The notes: generated by a model from the letters alone, not told the origin. Shown: positions 46,645 to 55,032, counted from the first letter of the stretch. The stretch is 64,000 nucleotides of DNA from Thermoanaerobacterium sp. PSU-2 (GCF_002102475.1 NZ_MSQD01000005.1:62001-126000); one strand, 5' to 3'. Made by a program: numbers and translations.

Positions 46645-47592
46645 TCAATAGATAAACTTGACAATTTTTCCGTAATACTGAGACCCCGATATTCCCAATA
46701 GCTCCAAACCTATCATGGCTAAAAAAATCAATAAAGATAAGAAAAGAGGCCATTGAAGCAATATCTTAAAATCATCTTTTAAAGTTGTAGTGCTGTGAAT
46801 AATGTATGGATCTGTAGTTTTCACGAGTTTTTCAAGAAGCATGTAAAGAATCGTACCTGCCGCTATAGCGATGAATCCATACACCACTACAGATAAAAAT
46901 GGAATATTCATTTTTACCATGGTTCCAGGCTTAAGCCCTGCCGCACTTGAAACTTTATTTGACGCATATTGCAATATAAGTACCATAGTATTGTTTGTAA
47001 AATGTCCTAACATCGATGCGTAAATTGAATCAGTCCTTTGAACAAGAAATCCCAATAAGCACCCTAAAAAGACTACACTTAAAAAATTCTGCACATTAAG
47101 ATGCAATGCGGCAAACATTATGCCTGATATGACGACAGCCTTTATAGAGCCTCTCATCTCATAACTTCTCAAAATAAGCCCTCTTGTAAGTATCTCCTCG
47201 CATAAAGCTGCAGTCCCTGAAATTATCAATATCTGTTTTATCAATCCTCCAATGTCGGTGGCAGCATTTATAGGCGGTATAGGTATTTTACCGAATTTAC
47301 TTAGTACGTAATTTGTCAAGATGCTAAAAAAGCTGGATACAAACATACCGCATATCATTATAGCTATTATTAAAAACACATGATTTAAGTTAAGTTTATT
47401 TAATCTTAATACGTATTTTACGTCATACCTTTTAAAAATCAGAAAAAGTACAACAGGCAGCAAAACGATAACAAACTCTGTAATAACAAGCCCTAAATAC
47501 AATGATTTTCTCTGAACGTATGAACCTACAAAAACAAATAGGATCAGTATAAGCAGATAGATTTTATTAGCATCTTTTTCAGACGGCCTCAT
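46645..47592 (-). CDS. CPBP (CAAX/Abi) intramembrane metalloprotease
   Basis: 315 aa membrane protein with about eight hydrophobic segments. The family motifs are in order: EEILTRG (EExxxR type), FAALH, and HFTNN (HxxxN type). The ATG at 47592 follows AAAAGGAG by 7 nt, although the frame is open 28 codons further. Roles in this family range from protein processing to bacteriocin self-immunity; which applies here is unknown. Divergent from hsp20. Confidence 0.85.
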   Translation of the reverse strand: MRPSEKDANKIYLLILILFVFVGSYVQRKSLYLGLVITEFVIVLLPVVLFLIFKRYDVKYVLRLNKLNLNHVFLIIAIMICGMFVSSFFSILTNYVLSKFGKIPIPPINAATDIGGLIKQILIISGTAALCEEILTRGLILRSYEMRGSIKAVVISGIMFAALHLNVQNFLSVVFLGCLLGFLVQRTDSIYASMLGHFTNNTMVLILQYASNKVSSAAGLKPGTMVKMNIPFLSVVVYGFIAIAAGTILYMLLEKLVKTTDPYIIHSTTTLKDDFKILLQWPLFLSLLIFLAMIGLELLGISGSQYYGKIVKFIY

Positions 47593-47712
47593 ACCAAAAC
47601 TCCTTTTCATTTTGTCTACAATAGATTTTACCATACATATATTGAAAATGTAAGAATAAAAAAACCTATTTTTCACAAAATATTTTTGTAAAAATTATTG
47701 GAGGTGTCATTT

Positions 47713-48123
47713 ATGAGCTTAATAAAATGGCGCGGCAACGACATGTGGCCGGATTTTAATTTTGACTTTAACTTACCTGCATTATCAAATATATTTGCTC
47801 GACCCAGAATAGATATTACAGAATCCGAAACTGAAATTACAGCGACAGCCGAATTGCCTGGTGTTGACAAAAAAGACATAGAAATAAGCGTTCACGATGA
47901 TATACTTGAGATAAAGGGGCAGACTTCAAAAGAATCCGAAAGAAAAAATCAGAGCTACTATTTAAACGAAAGGTATTATGGCTCATTTGAAAGAAGAATA
48001 GGACTTCCCGCCGAAGTAGATTCAGAAAGAACAACTGCAAAATTTGAAAACGGCATATTAACCATCGTAATGCCAAAATTGCATCCAGATAAACCAAAGG
48101 GCAGAAAAATAGATATACAATAA
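47713..48123 (+). CDS. Hsp20/alpha-crystallin small heat shock protein
   Basis: 136 aa. The alpha-crystallin domain begins at RPRIDITESETEITATAELPGVDKKDIEIS. It includes YYGSFERRIGLPAEVD and KFENGILTIVMPK with the conserved GILTI, and it ends with the basic tail KPKGRKIDIQ. It is a holdase chaperone. The ATG follows GGAGGTGTC. No CIRCE element is seen upstream. Confidence 0.95.
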   Translation: MSLIKWRGNDMWPDFNFDFNLPALSNIFARPRIDITESETEITATAELPGVDKKDIEISVHDDILEIKGQTSKESERKNQSYYLNERYYGSFERRIGLPAEVDSERTTAKFENGILTIVMPKLHPDKPKGRKIDIQ

Positions 48124-48130
48124 AAAATAA

Positions 48131-48159
48131 AGCCAGACGCAGGACACCTGTGTTTGGCT
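48131..48159. terminator. hairpin terminator after hsp20
   Basis: A 13-bp stem with a 3-nt loop pairs fully on the plus strand (three G-U). A T tract is present on the minus-strand side, so it may serve the convergent bactofilin operon too. Confidence 0.75.
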
Positions 48160-48907
48160 ATAATATTATCTTCTTGCTTTCTCTGACAACAGAATCATTG
48201 TGTTGAGTGAAATTATCCACATATTCTACAAGCTCTACATTGCACCCTTTACCAATTGTGACATTCTTACCTCTCACAGCTTTCGCCGTCGTATACTCCA
48301 GGTATATTTCATCACCTTCAATGACATCTGTTGTAAGGTTACCTTTACACATATCATAAATCATCGATTTGATAAGCTTAAGCCTCGTGAATATTGATTC
48401 AGAGCCTCGCTTTATCATGATTTTCTCTCCGCCAATTTCTTTGACAAAATTACTTCCATAGATGTAGATGTCTATGTCATCAGCATTCAAAAGCCCATTT
48501 AACTTCATGACAATGCTATTTGATGTGAAAATTTCAGAATTGCAATTTCCTTCTACTGTAAAATAGCCATTTGCATCTATTTTTTCAGACGAAATATTTG
48601 CATTAATTGTCGTATTTCCATGCGTTATTAAATTTTTAATAGACGTATCACCATCTACTGTCATGTTGCCTGCAACCTTAAATATATCGGCAAATAAGCT
48701 GCCTTTTATAGCTATACTTCCTGCAACTACCCCAGAGACAGTTTTTAAGTCTCCATTTATTGTACAATCCCCGGTAGTTTTGATGTATGTACAGTCAACA
48801 GAGCTATTAAAAATCCCATTTCCTACTACTGAGACATTATTAAATAAACCGCCTGCAGATGTATTATCACCAATAATCTTTATATCTTGCCTTTTCTCAA
48901 AATCCAT
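48158..48907 (-). CDS. bactofilin-like polymer-forming protein (second copy)
   Basis: 249 aa from the ATG at 48907 (site AAAGGAGTG). It is made of short beta-helix repeats such as GDCTINGDLKTVSGVVAGSIAIKG and GNMTVDGDTSIKNLITHGNTTINA, as in bactofilins (DUF583), with a charged C-terminal extension. B. subtilis YhbE/YhbF (BacE/BacF), encoded by a similar operon, are linked to flagellum assembly. The C-terminal extension is shared with the gene upstream, so the two are paralogues. Confidence 0.85.
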   Translation of the reverse strand: MDFEKRQDIKIIGDNTSAGGLFNNVSVVGNGIFNSSVDCTYIKTTGDCTINGDLKTVSGVVAGSIAIKGSLFADIFKVAGNMTVDGDTSIKNLITHGNTTINANISSEKIDANGYFTVEGNCNSEIFTSNSIVMKLNGLLNADDIDIYIYGSNFVKEIGGEKIMIKRGSESIFTRLKLIKSMIYDMCKGNLTTDVIEGDEIYLEYTTAKAVRGKNVTIGKGCNVELVEYVDNFTQHNDSVVRESKKIIL

Positions 48908-48920
48908 GATAAGCACTCCT

Positions 48921-49604
48921 TTACACCTTTTTAAATTCCTTAACGTTCGCATTATCATCTTTTTCAAATTTATCCTCGTATTCTACAATGTCAACATTTG
49001 AACCCGGGCCAATTTTGACGTTTTTACCTCTTACGATTTTTGCATTGGTGTACTCTATATAAATATCATCGCCTTCAACAGTGTCCACAATAAATCTTTG
49101 TGATGCTGAAAATGTCTCAAGGATTTTTTCAAAGAATTTTATACCATTTGTATTGTCTTTACAAACATTGATATTTTGACCGCCGATTTCCTTCGCTTTA
49201 CATTTTACAAAGAGGTTTATATCTATATTTTCCGCATTTAAAAGTCCGTTTATGGTAAATCCTCCTCGTGAAATAAATATCTCTGAATTTAAGTCATCAT
49301 TTACCTTGAGCACACCATATATCTGAACTTTCTCGGCATTCACACTGCCAGCAACATTCAATGACCCCTCCACGGTTAATTCTTTGCACTTAATATCTCC
49401 ATTTACATTATTGACTCCACTTACAAGAATGCTTTCTGCTTTTATGCTGCCATCTACTTTTGAAACACCACTGCATTTAAAATCTGTGCATTCTACATCG
49501 CCTTTCACTCCTATAACACCGCTTATTATGACATTTCGATACTTGCCACCAGCAGAATCTCCTACGCCACTGCCAATTAAGTCATTTAAGTTTTCACTAC
49601 TCAT
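48921..49604 (-). CDS. bactofilin-like polymer-forming protein (first copy)
   Basis: 227 aa. Beta-helix repeats (ISGVIGVKGDVECTDFKCSGVSKVDGSIKAESI, VNGDIKCKELTVEGSLNVAGSV) followed by the same extension as its neighbour (VEGDDIYIEYTNAKIVRGKNVKIGPG). The ATG at 49604 overlaps the stop of the HTH gene (ATGAGTAG), so they are coupled; a GGGGGCGAG site precedes it. It probably polymerises into a membrane-associated scaffold. Confidence 0.85.
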   Translation of the reverse strand: MSSENLNDLIGSGVGDSAGGKYRNVIISGVIGVKGDVECTDFKCSGVSKVDGSIKAESILVSGVNNVNGDIKCKELTVEGSLNVAGSVNAEKVQIYGVLKVNDDLNSEIFISRGGFTINGLLNAENIDINLFVKCKAKEIGGQNINVCKDNTNGIKFFEKILETFSASQRFIVDTVEGDDIYIEYTNAKIVRGKNVKIGPGSNVDIVEYEDKFEKDDNANVKEFKKV

Positions 49605-50250
49605 TAAGCTCGCCCCCATTTACTAATTTTATTTTTAATTCTTCAATAATTCCCGCAATACTCAGTCTTTTAATAATTTTCGCGCCCGGCTCGAAATAAA
49701 CTTCAGACCCACTTGATACCAAAAAACATGTAGATACTCCAAACTTTCTCACAAATAATAGATCACAATTCTTCCCATTGAATTTATTGTAATTTTCTCT
49801 CAAAGTTTCTAAAATGATTTTTCCTTCCTCAAGATTTATATCTCCTGCAATTATCATTTCATCAACAATGTAAATATATAGAATGGAGTTAAATGAAAAT
49901 TCTTTTTCTTCTCCAAACGTCTTTACATATAATTCCAAAGATATTGACGAAACAATGTTGCGTTTTTTTATCTCATCTAAGCTTAATACAATCTCTGACG
50001 GATTTGGCGAAAGCATATTTGCAAGGTCGTCCAATGACAAGTCTTCTTTCATGCTTAGAATTTTATTTACTCTTTCAAGAATTTTTGCTTTAGGGAAAAA
50101 TGTCTCTTGCCCTGTAAATGTAGACTTTCTTATAAACCACTCCTCAGGAATAAGATTTTTCCTCTTCCATCTATATAACTGTCCATACGAGATACCTGTT
50201 ATTTCAAGCAATTCCTTTTTTGATATCAAATCATTGTTATCCACTAACAT
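49597..50250 (-). CDS. MerR-like HTH protein of bactofilin operon (YhbD-like, DUF4004)
   Basis: 217 aa. N-terminal HTH (SKKELLEITGISYGQLYRWKRKNLIPEEWFI) of the MerR type, then FTGQETFFPKAKILERVNKIL, then a C-terminal region without known motifs. It corresponds to YhbD in the B. subtilis yhbD-yhbE-yhbF operon. First gene of the bactofilin operon, overlapping the next gene by 8 bp. A DNA-binding or assembly-control role is inferred. Confidence 0.75.
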   Translation of the reverse strand: MLVDNNDLISKKELLEITGISYGQLYRWKRKNLIPEEWFIRKSTFTGQETFFPKAKILERVNKILSMKEDLSLDDLANMLSPNPSEIVLSLDEIKKRNIVSSISLELYVKTFGEEKEFSFNSILYIYIVDEMIIAGDINLEEGKIILETLRENYNKFNGKNCDLLFVRKFGVSTCFLVSSGSEVYFEPGAKIIKRLSIAGIIEELKIKLVNGGELNE

Positions 50251-50321
50251 TCACCTCCACATGAATAGTATAACATAACACTGTTACGTTGTAAATAGGT
50301 TTTATAAAATTTTTAAGCGAA

Positions 50322-50606
50322 ATGTCGATTGTAGTGCATTTCATAATATGTTCAATTAAATTTATAGGTGAAAAATATAATGATATTGATAAAATGGTAA
50401 TATATGGTTCAAGATCAAGAGGAGATAATAGAAAGACCAGTGATATAGATATTGCCGTATATTGCAAAGATGGTTCACATAAAGGCGCAATTTATTGCGA
50501 TTTAGATGATATAAATACTCTATTGAAACTTGATATAGTCTTTATAGATGATAATACCGACAAAAAGTTATTAGATAATATTAACCGGGATGGTGTTATT
50601 ATATGA
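50322..50606 (+). CDS. minimal nucleotidyltransferase (MNT domain)
   Basis: 94 aa. MVIYGSRSRGDNRKTSDIDIAV is the GSxxxG...SDID active site of minimal pol-beta-type nucleotidyltransferases, with LDIVFID giving the third acid. In most genomes these form a pair with a HEPT protein, often a toxin-antitoxin system in which MNT AMPylates the HEPT toxin. Here the next ORF begins at the overlapping ATGA but stops after 11 residues. The start is uncertain; the ATG at 50322 lacks a strong site. Confidence 0.75.
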   Translation: MSIVVHFIICSIKFIGEKYNDIDKMVIYGSRSRGDNRKTSDIDIAVYCKDGSHKGAIYCDLDDINTLLKLDIVFIDDNTDKKLLDNINRDGVII

Positions 50607-50638
50607 GGAAAGCAATAATAAACTTTAAAATTTTATAA
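50603..50638 (+). pseudogene. truncated start of a partner gene (possible HEPT remnant)
   Basis: An ATG overlapping the nucleotidyltransferase stop (ATGA) begins MRKAIINFKIL and ends at TAA after 11 residues. Position and coupling are those of a HEPT/substrate-binding partner. Beyond it the sequence is the 3' end of the oppositely oriented lipoprotein gene, so the rest is lost. Confidence 0.4.
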
Positions 50639-50649
50639 AGGCATACTCA

Positions 50650-51216
50650 TCATCTCGCTTTTGATTTGTAATAATCTTTTAAATAATTCATCATACTATC
50701 ACTTAATTTAACACTTATGAAAGTTATATTGTTGTTTGAAGTTTTGTCATATTTAGGGAATAGCGCATAACCATTGTAAATATTGATATTTGTTATCATA
50801 TATCCTTCTTTCAGCTTATTTTCATCCATTGTTTTTAAACCATTATATGCAAACTGCATTGAATAATAATCTTTACTCGACCTATCCAAAATTATATCTT
50901 CATCTTTTCCTTTTGAATTGTGGATATAATTTAAAAACTTATTAATAAACACTTTATCATCGATCATTACTGTAGATTTAACCTCAAGCTGGGCAATTTC
51001 TTGTAATATTTTTTGTTTTTCATTATAATCCTTTGTTTCTTCATATTTTTTATTTAATTCAATGATTTCCTGCCTATGTAAATCTCCAGTTAAATAAATT
51101 TTATCTGGAGTTTTGACATAGTTCATACTAATTCCGCTTTTAGAACAGCCAACAAATAAAATGGTTACTACACAAATAAGAGAAATTATTATTCTTTTAG
51201 ATACATTTGTTTTCAT
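50650..51216 (-). CDS. lipoprotein of unknown function
   Basis: 188 aa with a signal peptide and lipobox (FVGCSKSG, cysteine at about residue 24), so it is anchored outside the membrane. The mature part has a charged helical stretch (EIIELNKKYEETKDYNEKQKILQEIAQLE). I do not recognise the family. AT-rich like the rest of the island. The ribosome site is weak (AGGTGGCATG). Confidence 0.65.
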   Translation of the reverse strand: MKTNVSKRIIISLICVVTILFVGCSKSGISMNYVKTPDKIYLTGDLHRQEIIELNKKYEETKDYNEKQKILQEIAQLEVKSTVMIDDKVFINKFLNYIHNSKGKDEDIILDRSSKDYYSMQFAYNGLKTMDENKLKEGYMITNINIYNGYALFPKYDKTSNNNITFISVKLSDSMMNYLKDYYKSKAR

Positions 51217-51336
51217 ATCATGCCACCTAGCATTATAAACATTGCTTCTCTCAATACATATAATACAATTTTTGTTTTTTGTTTGTCTAGTTTTCTGGTA
51301 TCATTATAATACTTTTAGTGTAACATAAACAGTTAA

Positions 51337-51372
51337 CAAAAAGTATTAGTAATTTTCTTACTTTCCATAGTT
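51337..51372 (-). pseudogene. truncated 5' end of the 102-aa membrane-protein gene
   Basis: At the edge of the duplication an ATG overlapping the stop of duplicate A begins MESKKITNTFC and ends at a TAA near 51337. The intact gene at 56934-57242 begins MESKKITHTFM. Only about ten codons were copied. Confidence 0.6.
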
Positions 51373-52004
51373 TTTTAATACTTCCTCATTATATTCTCTA
51401 TTAATTTGATTTGTAATATCATTCAAGTTATTATCATATAATGTCCAATTCATAGATATCGAATTAGTATTCTCAATCATCTCGTTTAGCTTAAAATCTT
51501 TTAAATAAAATTCATCATCTCTATTGATATTGACCTCATAATTTCGATTATCATATTTGCCAACAATTTTGGCTATTTTCCCTTTATAATTTATACCATA
51601 TAAAACCAAATGATTCTCTTTATTAATTTTGATAATACAATCATTATTAAGATTTGTTCCATACCCAAATGATTCGATTTTATATTTGTTGTTTATTCCT
51701 TTTTTTAAAATAGCATATCCAGCAAATTTAAATTTAACTTTTGGTATGCTATAAGAAAAAAGCGTGAATTTAACATTATCTATTGTTATAGTTTTTTCTA
51801 TATTTATTGAATTTTTTAAAATGTCTTTTGAAGAATCTGAAATTGTAATCATTTTATTTTGTAATAAAGAGACTTTCCTAGTTATAGCATTTCGCTCCGA
51901 TTCTCTAGTATTGTCAATGTTATAAGTAATAAAAATAGAAAAATACAAACTTATTGCTGTAACAGCAATAGCAATGCATATTATTATTATTTTTTTCATA
52001 AAAT
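51343..52004. repeat. direct duplication, copy 1 (partner 57217-57878)
   Basis: 662 bp nearly identical, without indels, to 57217-57878 (offset 5874 bp); I saw about ten substitutions. It covers one whole gene with its ribosome-site region and the first codons of the next gene. No transposase or terminal inverted repeats are present. Confidence 0.92.
51358..51999 (-). CDS. single-pass membrane protein of unknown function (duplicate A)
   Basis: 213 aa with one N-terminal membrane segment (IIIICIAIAVTAISLYFSIF) and a polar, probably extracytoplasmic, beta-rich part. It is almost identical to 57232-57873; the C-terminus differs (EEVLKNYGK versus EEVLKYYGK). No family recognised. A GGAGG site precedes the ATG. 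After its stop lies a broken copy of the neighbouring gene, so this is the derived copy of the duplication. Confidence 0.75.
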   Translation of the reverse strand: MKKIIIICIAIAVTAISLYFSIFITYNIDNTRESERNAITRKVSLLQNKMITISDSSKDILKNSINIEKTITIDNVKFTLFSYSIPKVKFKFAGYAILKKGINNKYKIESFGYGTNLNNDCIIKINKENHLVLYGINYKGKIAKIVGKYDNRNYEVNINRDDEFYLKDFKLNEMIENTNSISMNWTLYDNNLNDITNQINREYNEEVLKNYGK

Positions 52005-52290
52005 TTCGCCCTCCGATTTAAACTATTCATTTATATAGTTAATAAATAATAAAAATATATATAAATAAAAACTAATTAGTCGCAGAAAATTTTAAGGGAT
52101 AAATAATAAAACAAAGGTGGGCAAAACGGTAAAAACACCTCAATTTTGCCCTATAAATTATATTAAATAAATAGCATTAAAAGTTGCTGTGAAATTTTTT
52201 AGCTTCTAGTATTCTATTATATTTATATTAATTTTTAATTTATATTTTTTATAATATTTCAAATCATATAGATCTAGAATTATATTTTGT
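52005..52290. other. AT-rich intergenic interval
   Basis: Contains no gene. An imperfect stem around 52128-52160 (GGGCAAAA and TTTTGCCC) with a T-rich tract on the minus strand could end the transcript of the secreted-protein gene at 52291. Otherwise nothing recognised. Confidence 0.4.
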
Positions 52291-53346
52291 CTAATAATTT
52301 AGTCCACCAATTTGTGTAACTATAGACCATTGCTTAGCTACATTAGAAAGTGAAAAACCTGCTCCTACCCCTGCAACGTTTGCACTTATAGAAATTGATC
52401 CACTCACATCTTGATAAGTATGAATATATTTAAATACAGCAGAAGTATCATTTCCACCTCCAGTCAATGTGTTTTTATATAACCGAATACCAGTATTTAT
52501 TTGTTTAACATAGTATTTATAACCATTAATTGATAAATATTCATTAAATGACCATACGTGCCCTGCATTTGGCACCGAATCTGCTTTATAGAAAGTTGCA
52601 TTTGCTCCATTAGACCAAATACCAGAGATATTTTCCAGATAATAGCTAAATCCGCCACCCCATGCATAACCAATAAAATCTTCTCCTACTGCAGGATTAT
52701 TTTCTGCACTGTAAAGAAAGTTAAATCCGCTCCAATTGGCATTACCTGTAAGTACATATTCAATGGAATGACTCGAATTAGAATCTTTATACAAAGTAAA
52801 ATATAATGAAAGTGTTCCTCTGGATTCAGTATCGTATGGTTGAATGCCAGAAGCATCTAAAGACTGTACATTAGCTTTTTCATCTTCAATAGGAATAAAT
52901 TTGTTCTTTCCTATTCTATTTATTTCATCCGCAGATAATAATTTACTACTAATACAAACTAATTTATTATTTTTCTTCTCATATTTTTCCTCAACATATA
53001 CTGTTGCCTTTGCAATTCCGATGAGTTTTAAAGATGAACTATCTAAATGCTTCTTTATATCTGAACTAACATTTGGAGCGTCCTTAAATATTTTATTTAG
53101 TTTATCTGCCAACTGCCGATTATTATTACTATCTGCTACAATCTTCCCATTAACTACTTTCATTGATGTATCTCTTAAATCTAAGAAATCTTGTTCAATA
53201 TATGCATTTGAAAATTCAGGACTAAAAAATGTTATAACAGGATCATCTTTAAAAGCGCTTTTTGTGCTTTCTGCAAAAACAGAACTAAAAGTTGAAACTG
53301 AAAGAAGCACTACAACAAGAACCAATGAAACAGCCTTTTTTAACAT
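52291..53346 (-). CDS. secreted protein of unknown function, possible target of tandem operators
   Basis: 351 aa with a clear Sec signal peptide (LVLVVVLLSVSTFSSVFA, cleavage near residue 25). The N-terminal half is charged and helical. The C-terminal half is beta-rich and aromatic with Gly/Asn/Ser repeats (NANWSGFNFLYSAENNP, GYAWGGGFSYYLENISG, VAGVGAGFSLSNVAKQWS). No cysteines beyond one, no cell-wall anchor. I do not recognise it. The ATG at 53346 has AAAAGGAG. A promoter with TATAAT and two tandem palindromes lies about 110-190 bp upstream. Confidence 0.8.
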   Translation of the reverse strand: MLKKAVSLVLVVVLLSVSTFSSVFAESTKSAFKDDPVITFFSPEFSNAYIEQDFLDLRDTSMKVVNGKIVADSNNNRQLADKLNKIFKDAPNVSSDIKKHLDSSSLKLIGIAKATVYVEEKYEKKNNKLVCISSKLLSADEINRIGKNKFIPIEDEKANVQSLDASGIQPYDTESRGTLSLYFTLYKDSNSSHSIEYVLTGNANWSGFNFLYSAENNPAVGEDFIGYAWGGGFSYYLENISGIWSNGANATFYKADSVPNAGHVWSFNEYLSINGYKYYVKQINTGIRLYKNTLTGGGNDTSAVFKYIHTYQDVSGSISISANVAGVGAGFSLSNVAKQWSIVTQIGGLNY

Positions 53347-53426
53347 TTCTATACTTCTCCTTTTTATAGTTAGTAACACTATTTCGGTACCAAAACAGCA
53401 TACTAACTACATTTTTATTAAACATC

Positions 53427-53438
53427 GAATGGCCATTC
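53427..53438. repeat. 12-bp palindrome in the leader of the secreted-protein gene
   Basis: GAATGGCCATTC is a perfect palindrome about 20 bp downstream of the -10 box, inside the expected ~100-nt leader. It could be an RNA hairpin or a second protein site. Confidence 0.4.
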
Positions 53439-53452
53439 ATCTGTTTGACTAC

Positions 53453-53481
53453 ATTATAACTCCAAGCTCAACATTTGGGAA
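53453..53481 (-). promoter_or_regulatory. promoter with good -10 and poor -35 before the secreted-protein gene
   Basis: On the minus strand TATAAT (53458-53453) is 17 bp from TTCCCA (53481-53476), a poor -35. The proximal 17-bp palindrome abuts the -35. This is the layout of an activator-dependent promoter. Confidence 0.6.
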
Positions 53482-53532
53482 GTTCCGAAATTCGGCACAT
53501 TTTTTTATGAAATAAGTGCCGAATTCCGGCAC
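53482..53532. promoter_or_regulatory. two tandem 17-bp palindromic operators
   Basis: GTTCCGAAATTCGGCAC (53482-53498) and GTGCCGAATTCCGGCAC (53516-53532) are two near-perfect palindromes of one consensus. Their centres are 34 bp apart, about three helical turns, so they face the same side. They lie between the GAF-HTH regulator gene and the secreted-protein promoter, and the neighbouring regulator is the obvious candidate to bind them. Confidence 0.75.
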
Positions 53533-53538
53533 ATCATT

Positions 53539-54357
53539 TTATAATATATTGCCATGTATGTCTATGATGCCTATGTTTATGGCTGTCATTATTATTTTTA
53601 TATCATTGTTTGCATCAAACAATATACCTAATTTATTTAGATGGTTTCTCAATGCTCTGTCAGATATGCCTACTTCGTCCATTACTACTTTCCTTACTCC
53701 GTTTCGGACCAATGATGATAGGATAAGCTTATCAGTATCATCGATCTCTCCTCCTACGAAAGACATATTTTCACTTCTACATGATATACATTTTTCAAGG
53801 TAAATTGCTACGTTTTTTAGACTAATGCTCTGCTCTTTTATGCTGGGAATCTTTATACGGGATATATCAAGATATGCCACTATTTCTTTGTTGTAATGAT
53901 CTGTAATAGGCATTGCAGTACAATACCAATTCTTAAACAAGTCGCAACAATGGTCTTTTCCGTATAACTGTGCAAGGCTTTTGTATTCCATGGCTATGTT
54001 GACTGCATTTGTTCCACTGTCTTCAAGCCTTAGGCTTATGCCTTCTCTAAATTGCAGTTTTTTAAAATCTTCATTTAATTGGTCATTAGCTATAATTTCA
54101 ATCACATAACCGTCTTTATCACACAGAATAAAGAAATATCCTTCTTCAATAAGCATCCTGTACCTATAGCATTGATTTACAAAGTTGTTTAACAGCAATA
54201 TTAAAAAGTTGTTTTCTCTTTTCTTTTTTAACAATGCATCATCATCGATTGTTTTATCAAATGAGTTTTTTTCAGGATTGATATTTAAAAGCAATGATTC
54301 CCTATAAGACACAGTCAGCTTACCATTTCCTCTTTTTATAAACATGTCATTGTTCAT
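53539..54357 (-). CDS. GAF-domain HTH regulator lacking a AAA+ domain
   Basis: 272 aa. The middle part (RLEDSGTNAVNIAMEYKSLAQLYG, then CTAMPITDHYNKEIVAYLDIS) matches the GAF sensor region of AcoR-like sigma54 activators. The C-terminal VVMDEVGISDRALRNHLNKLGIL looks like a Fis-type HTH. The ~230-residue AAA+ domain that normally lies between them is absent, so it cannot activate sigma54 and must work as a simple DNA-binding regulator. Tandem palindromes follow directly downstream. Pieces of a second copy exist at 56391-56411 and 58856-58956. Confidence 0.75.
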   Translation of the reverse strand: MNNDMFIKRGNGKLTVSYRESLLLNINPEKNSFDKTIDDDALLKKKRENNFLILLLNNFVNQCYRYRMLIEEGYFFILCDKDGYVIEIIANDQLNEDFKKLQFREGISLRLEDSGTNAVNIAMEYKSLAQLYGKDHCCDLFKNWYCTAMPITDHYNKEIVAYLDISRIKIPSIKEQSISLKNVAIYLEKCISCRSENMSFVGGEIDDTDKLILSSLVRNGVRKVVMDEVGISDRALRNHLNKLGILFDANNDIKIIMTAINIGIIDIHGNIL

Positions 54358-54405
54358 CAATATCACTCCATCATTTTACTTTTCCGTTAATCGCAATATC
54401 CTCTT

Positions 54406-54840
54406 TTAATACCAGCGTGCATCGCTTGTATAGTTAGCTTGCTCTAATTGAACTCCATTTCTATAAACTGTACCTTTCGTGACAAGCCTGTAATAATACC
54501 CTTCTTCCACATACCATATTTCACTTATGGAACAGCTAATATCTGTCGATGTGGTTGACCAGCTTTTGATTGTCACCCAGTTTCCGTTCTTGTACTGTTG
54601 AAGATAAGCATCAATTCTGATTTTGTCGACGCTGAAAGCATATAATACGCTGTCGACAGTTGATTTTCCCATCGATGATATGTCGAATGTGTTAGTAAAC
54701 TGGGATATGGCTATCCAATTAGGCGTTATTGGACTTGTCACTAATTTTTTTGAAATACCATCATCCGCAAAACCAGTGGTTGAAAGTGATGTCACCATTA
54801 TTATTGTCAGCACAAAAATAGACAAGAATTTTTTAAACAC
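54406..54840 (-). CDS. small secreted protein of unknown function
   Basis: 144 aa with a signal peptide (cleavage near FADDG, residue 25). The mature part is beta-rich and aromatic, with alternating polar residues (TFDISSMGKSTVDSVLYAFSVDKIRIDAYLQQY, GYYYRLVTKGTVYRNGVQLEQ), similar in style to small DUF6147-like clostridial exported proteins; I am not sure of that family. It starts with GTG at 54840 after GAGGTGAT. Its upstream region carries a sequence shared with 58413-58484 and 58949-58996. Confidence 0.7.
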   Translation of the reverse strand: MFKKFLSIFVLTIIMVTSLSTTGFADDGISKKLVTSPITPNWIAISQFTNTFDISSMGKSTVDSVLYAFSVDKIRIDAYLQQYKNGNWVTIKSWSTTSTDISCSISEIWYVEEGYYYRLVTKGTVYRNGVQLEQANYTSDARWY

Positions 54841-54852
54841 ACTATCACCTCA

Positions 54853-54922
54853 CTAATTTTTTCCTTCATAAATATAAAACAACTTACAATGGATTTCGTT
54901 ACAGTTTTTTATAAAAATTTTT
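54853..54922 (-). repeat. shared promoter-proximal element, copy A
   Basis: About 70 bp that match 58413-58484 closely and 58949-58996 in part. The invariant core on the minus strand is AACTGTAAC, then about 20 bp, then TTGTTTTATATTTATGA. It sits just before the start of the secreted protein at 54840, so it probably contains its promoter or a regulator site. Confidence 0.6.
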
Positions 54923-55032
54923 ATCAATTTCAGTATACAAAATTTCATTTTAATATTGTCAATTTAGGAACGAAAATATCATTTTAAGAAACGAAAAAGC
55001 ATTTTTACCTCTTAATTTTCCTCAATTGCAAG

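Noticed and set aside
53476-53532. Sigma54 promoter before the secreted-protein gene
   Set aside because: GGCAC occurs in the palindromes but is not followed at the right distance by TTGC, while a TATAAT box with 17-bp spacing is present.
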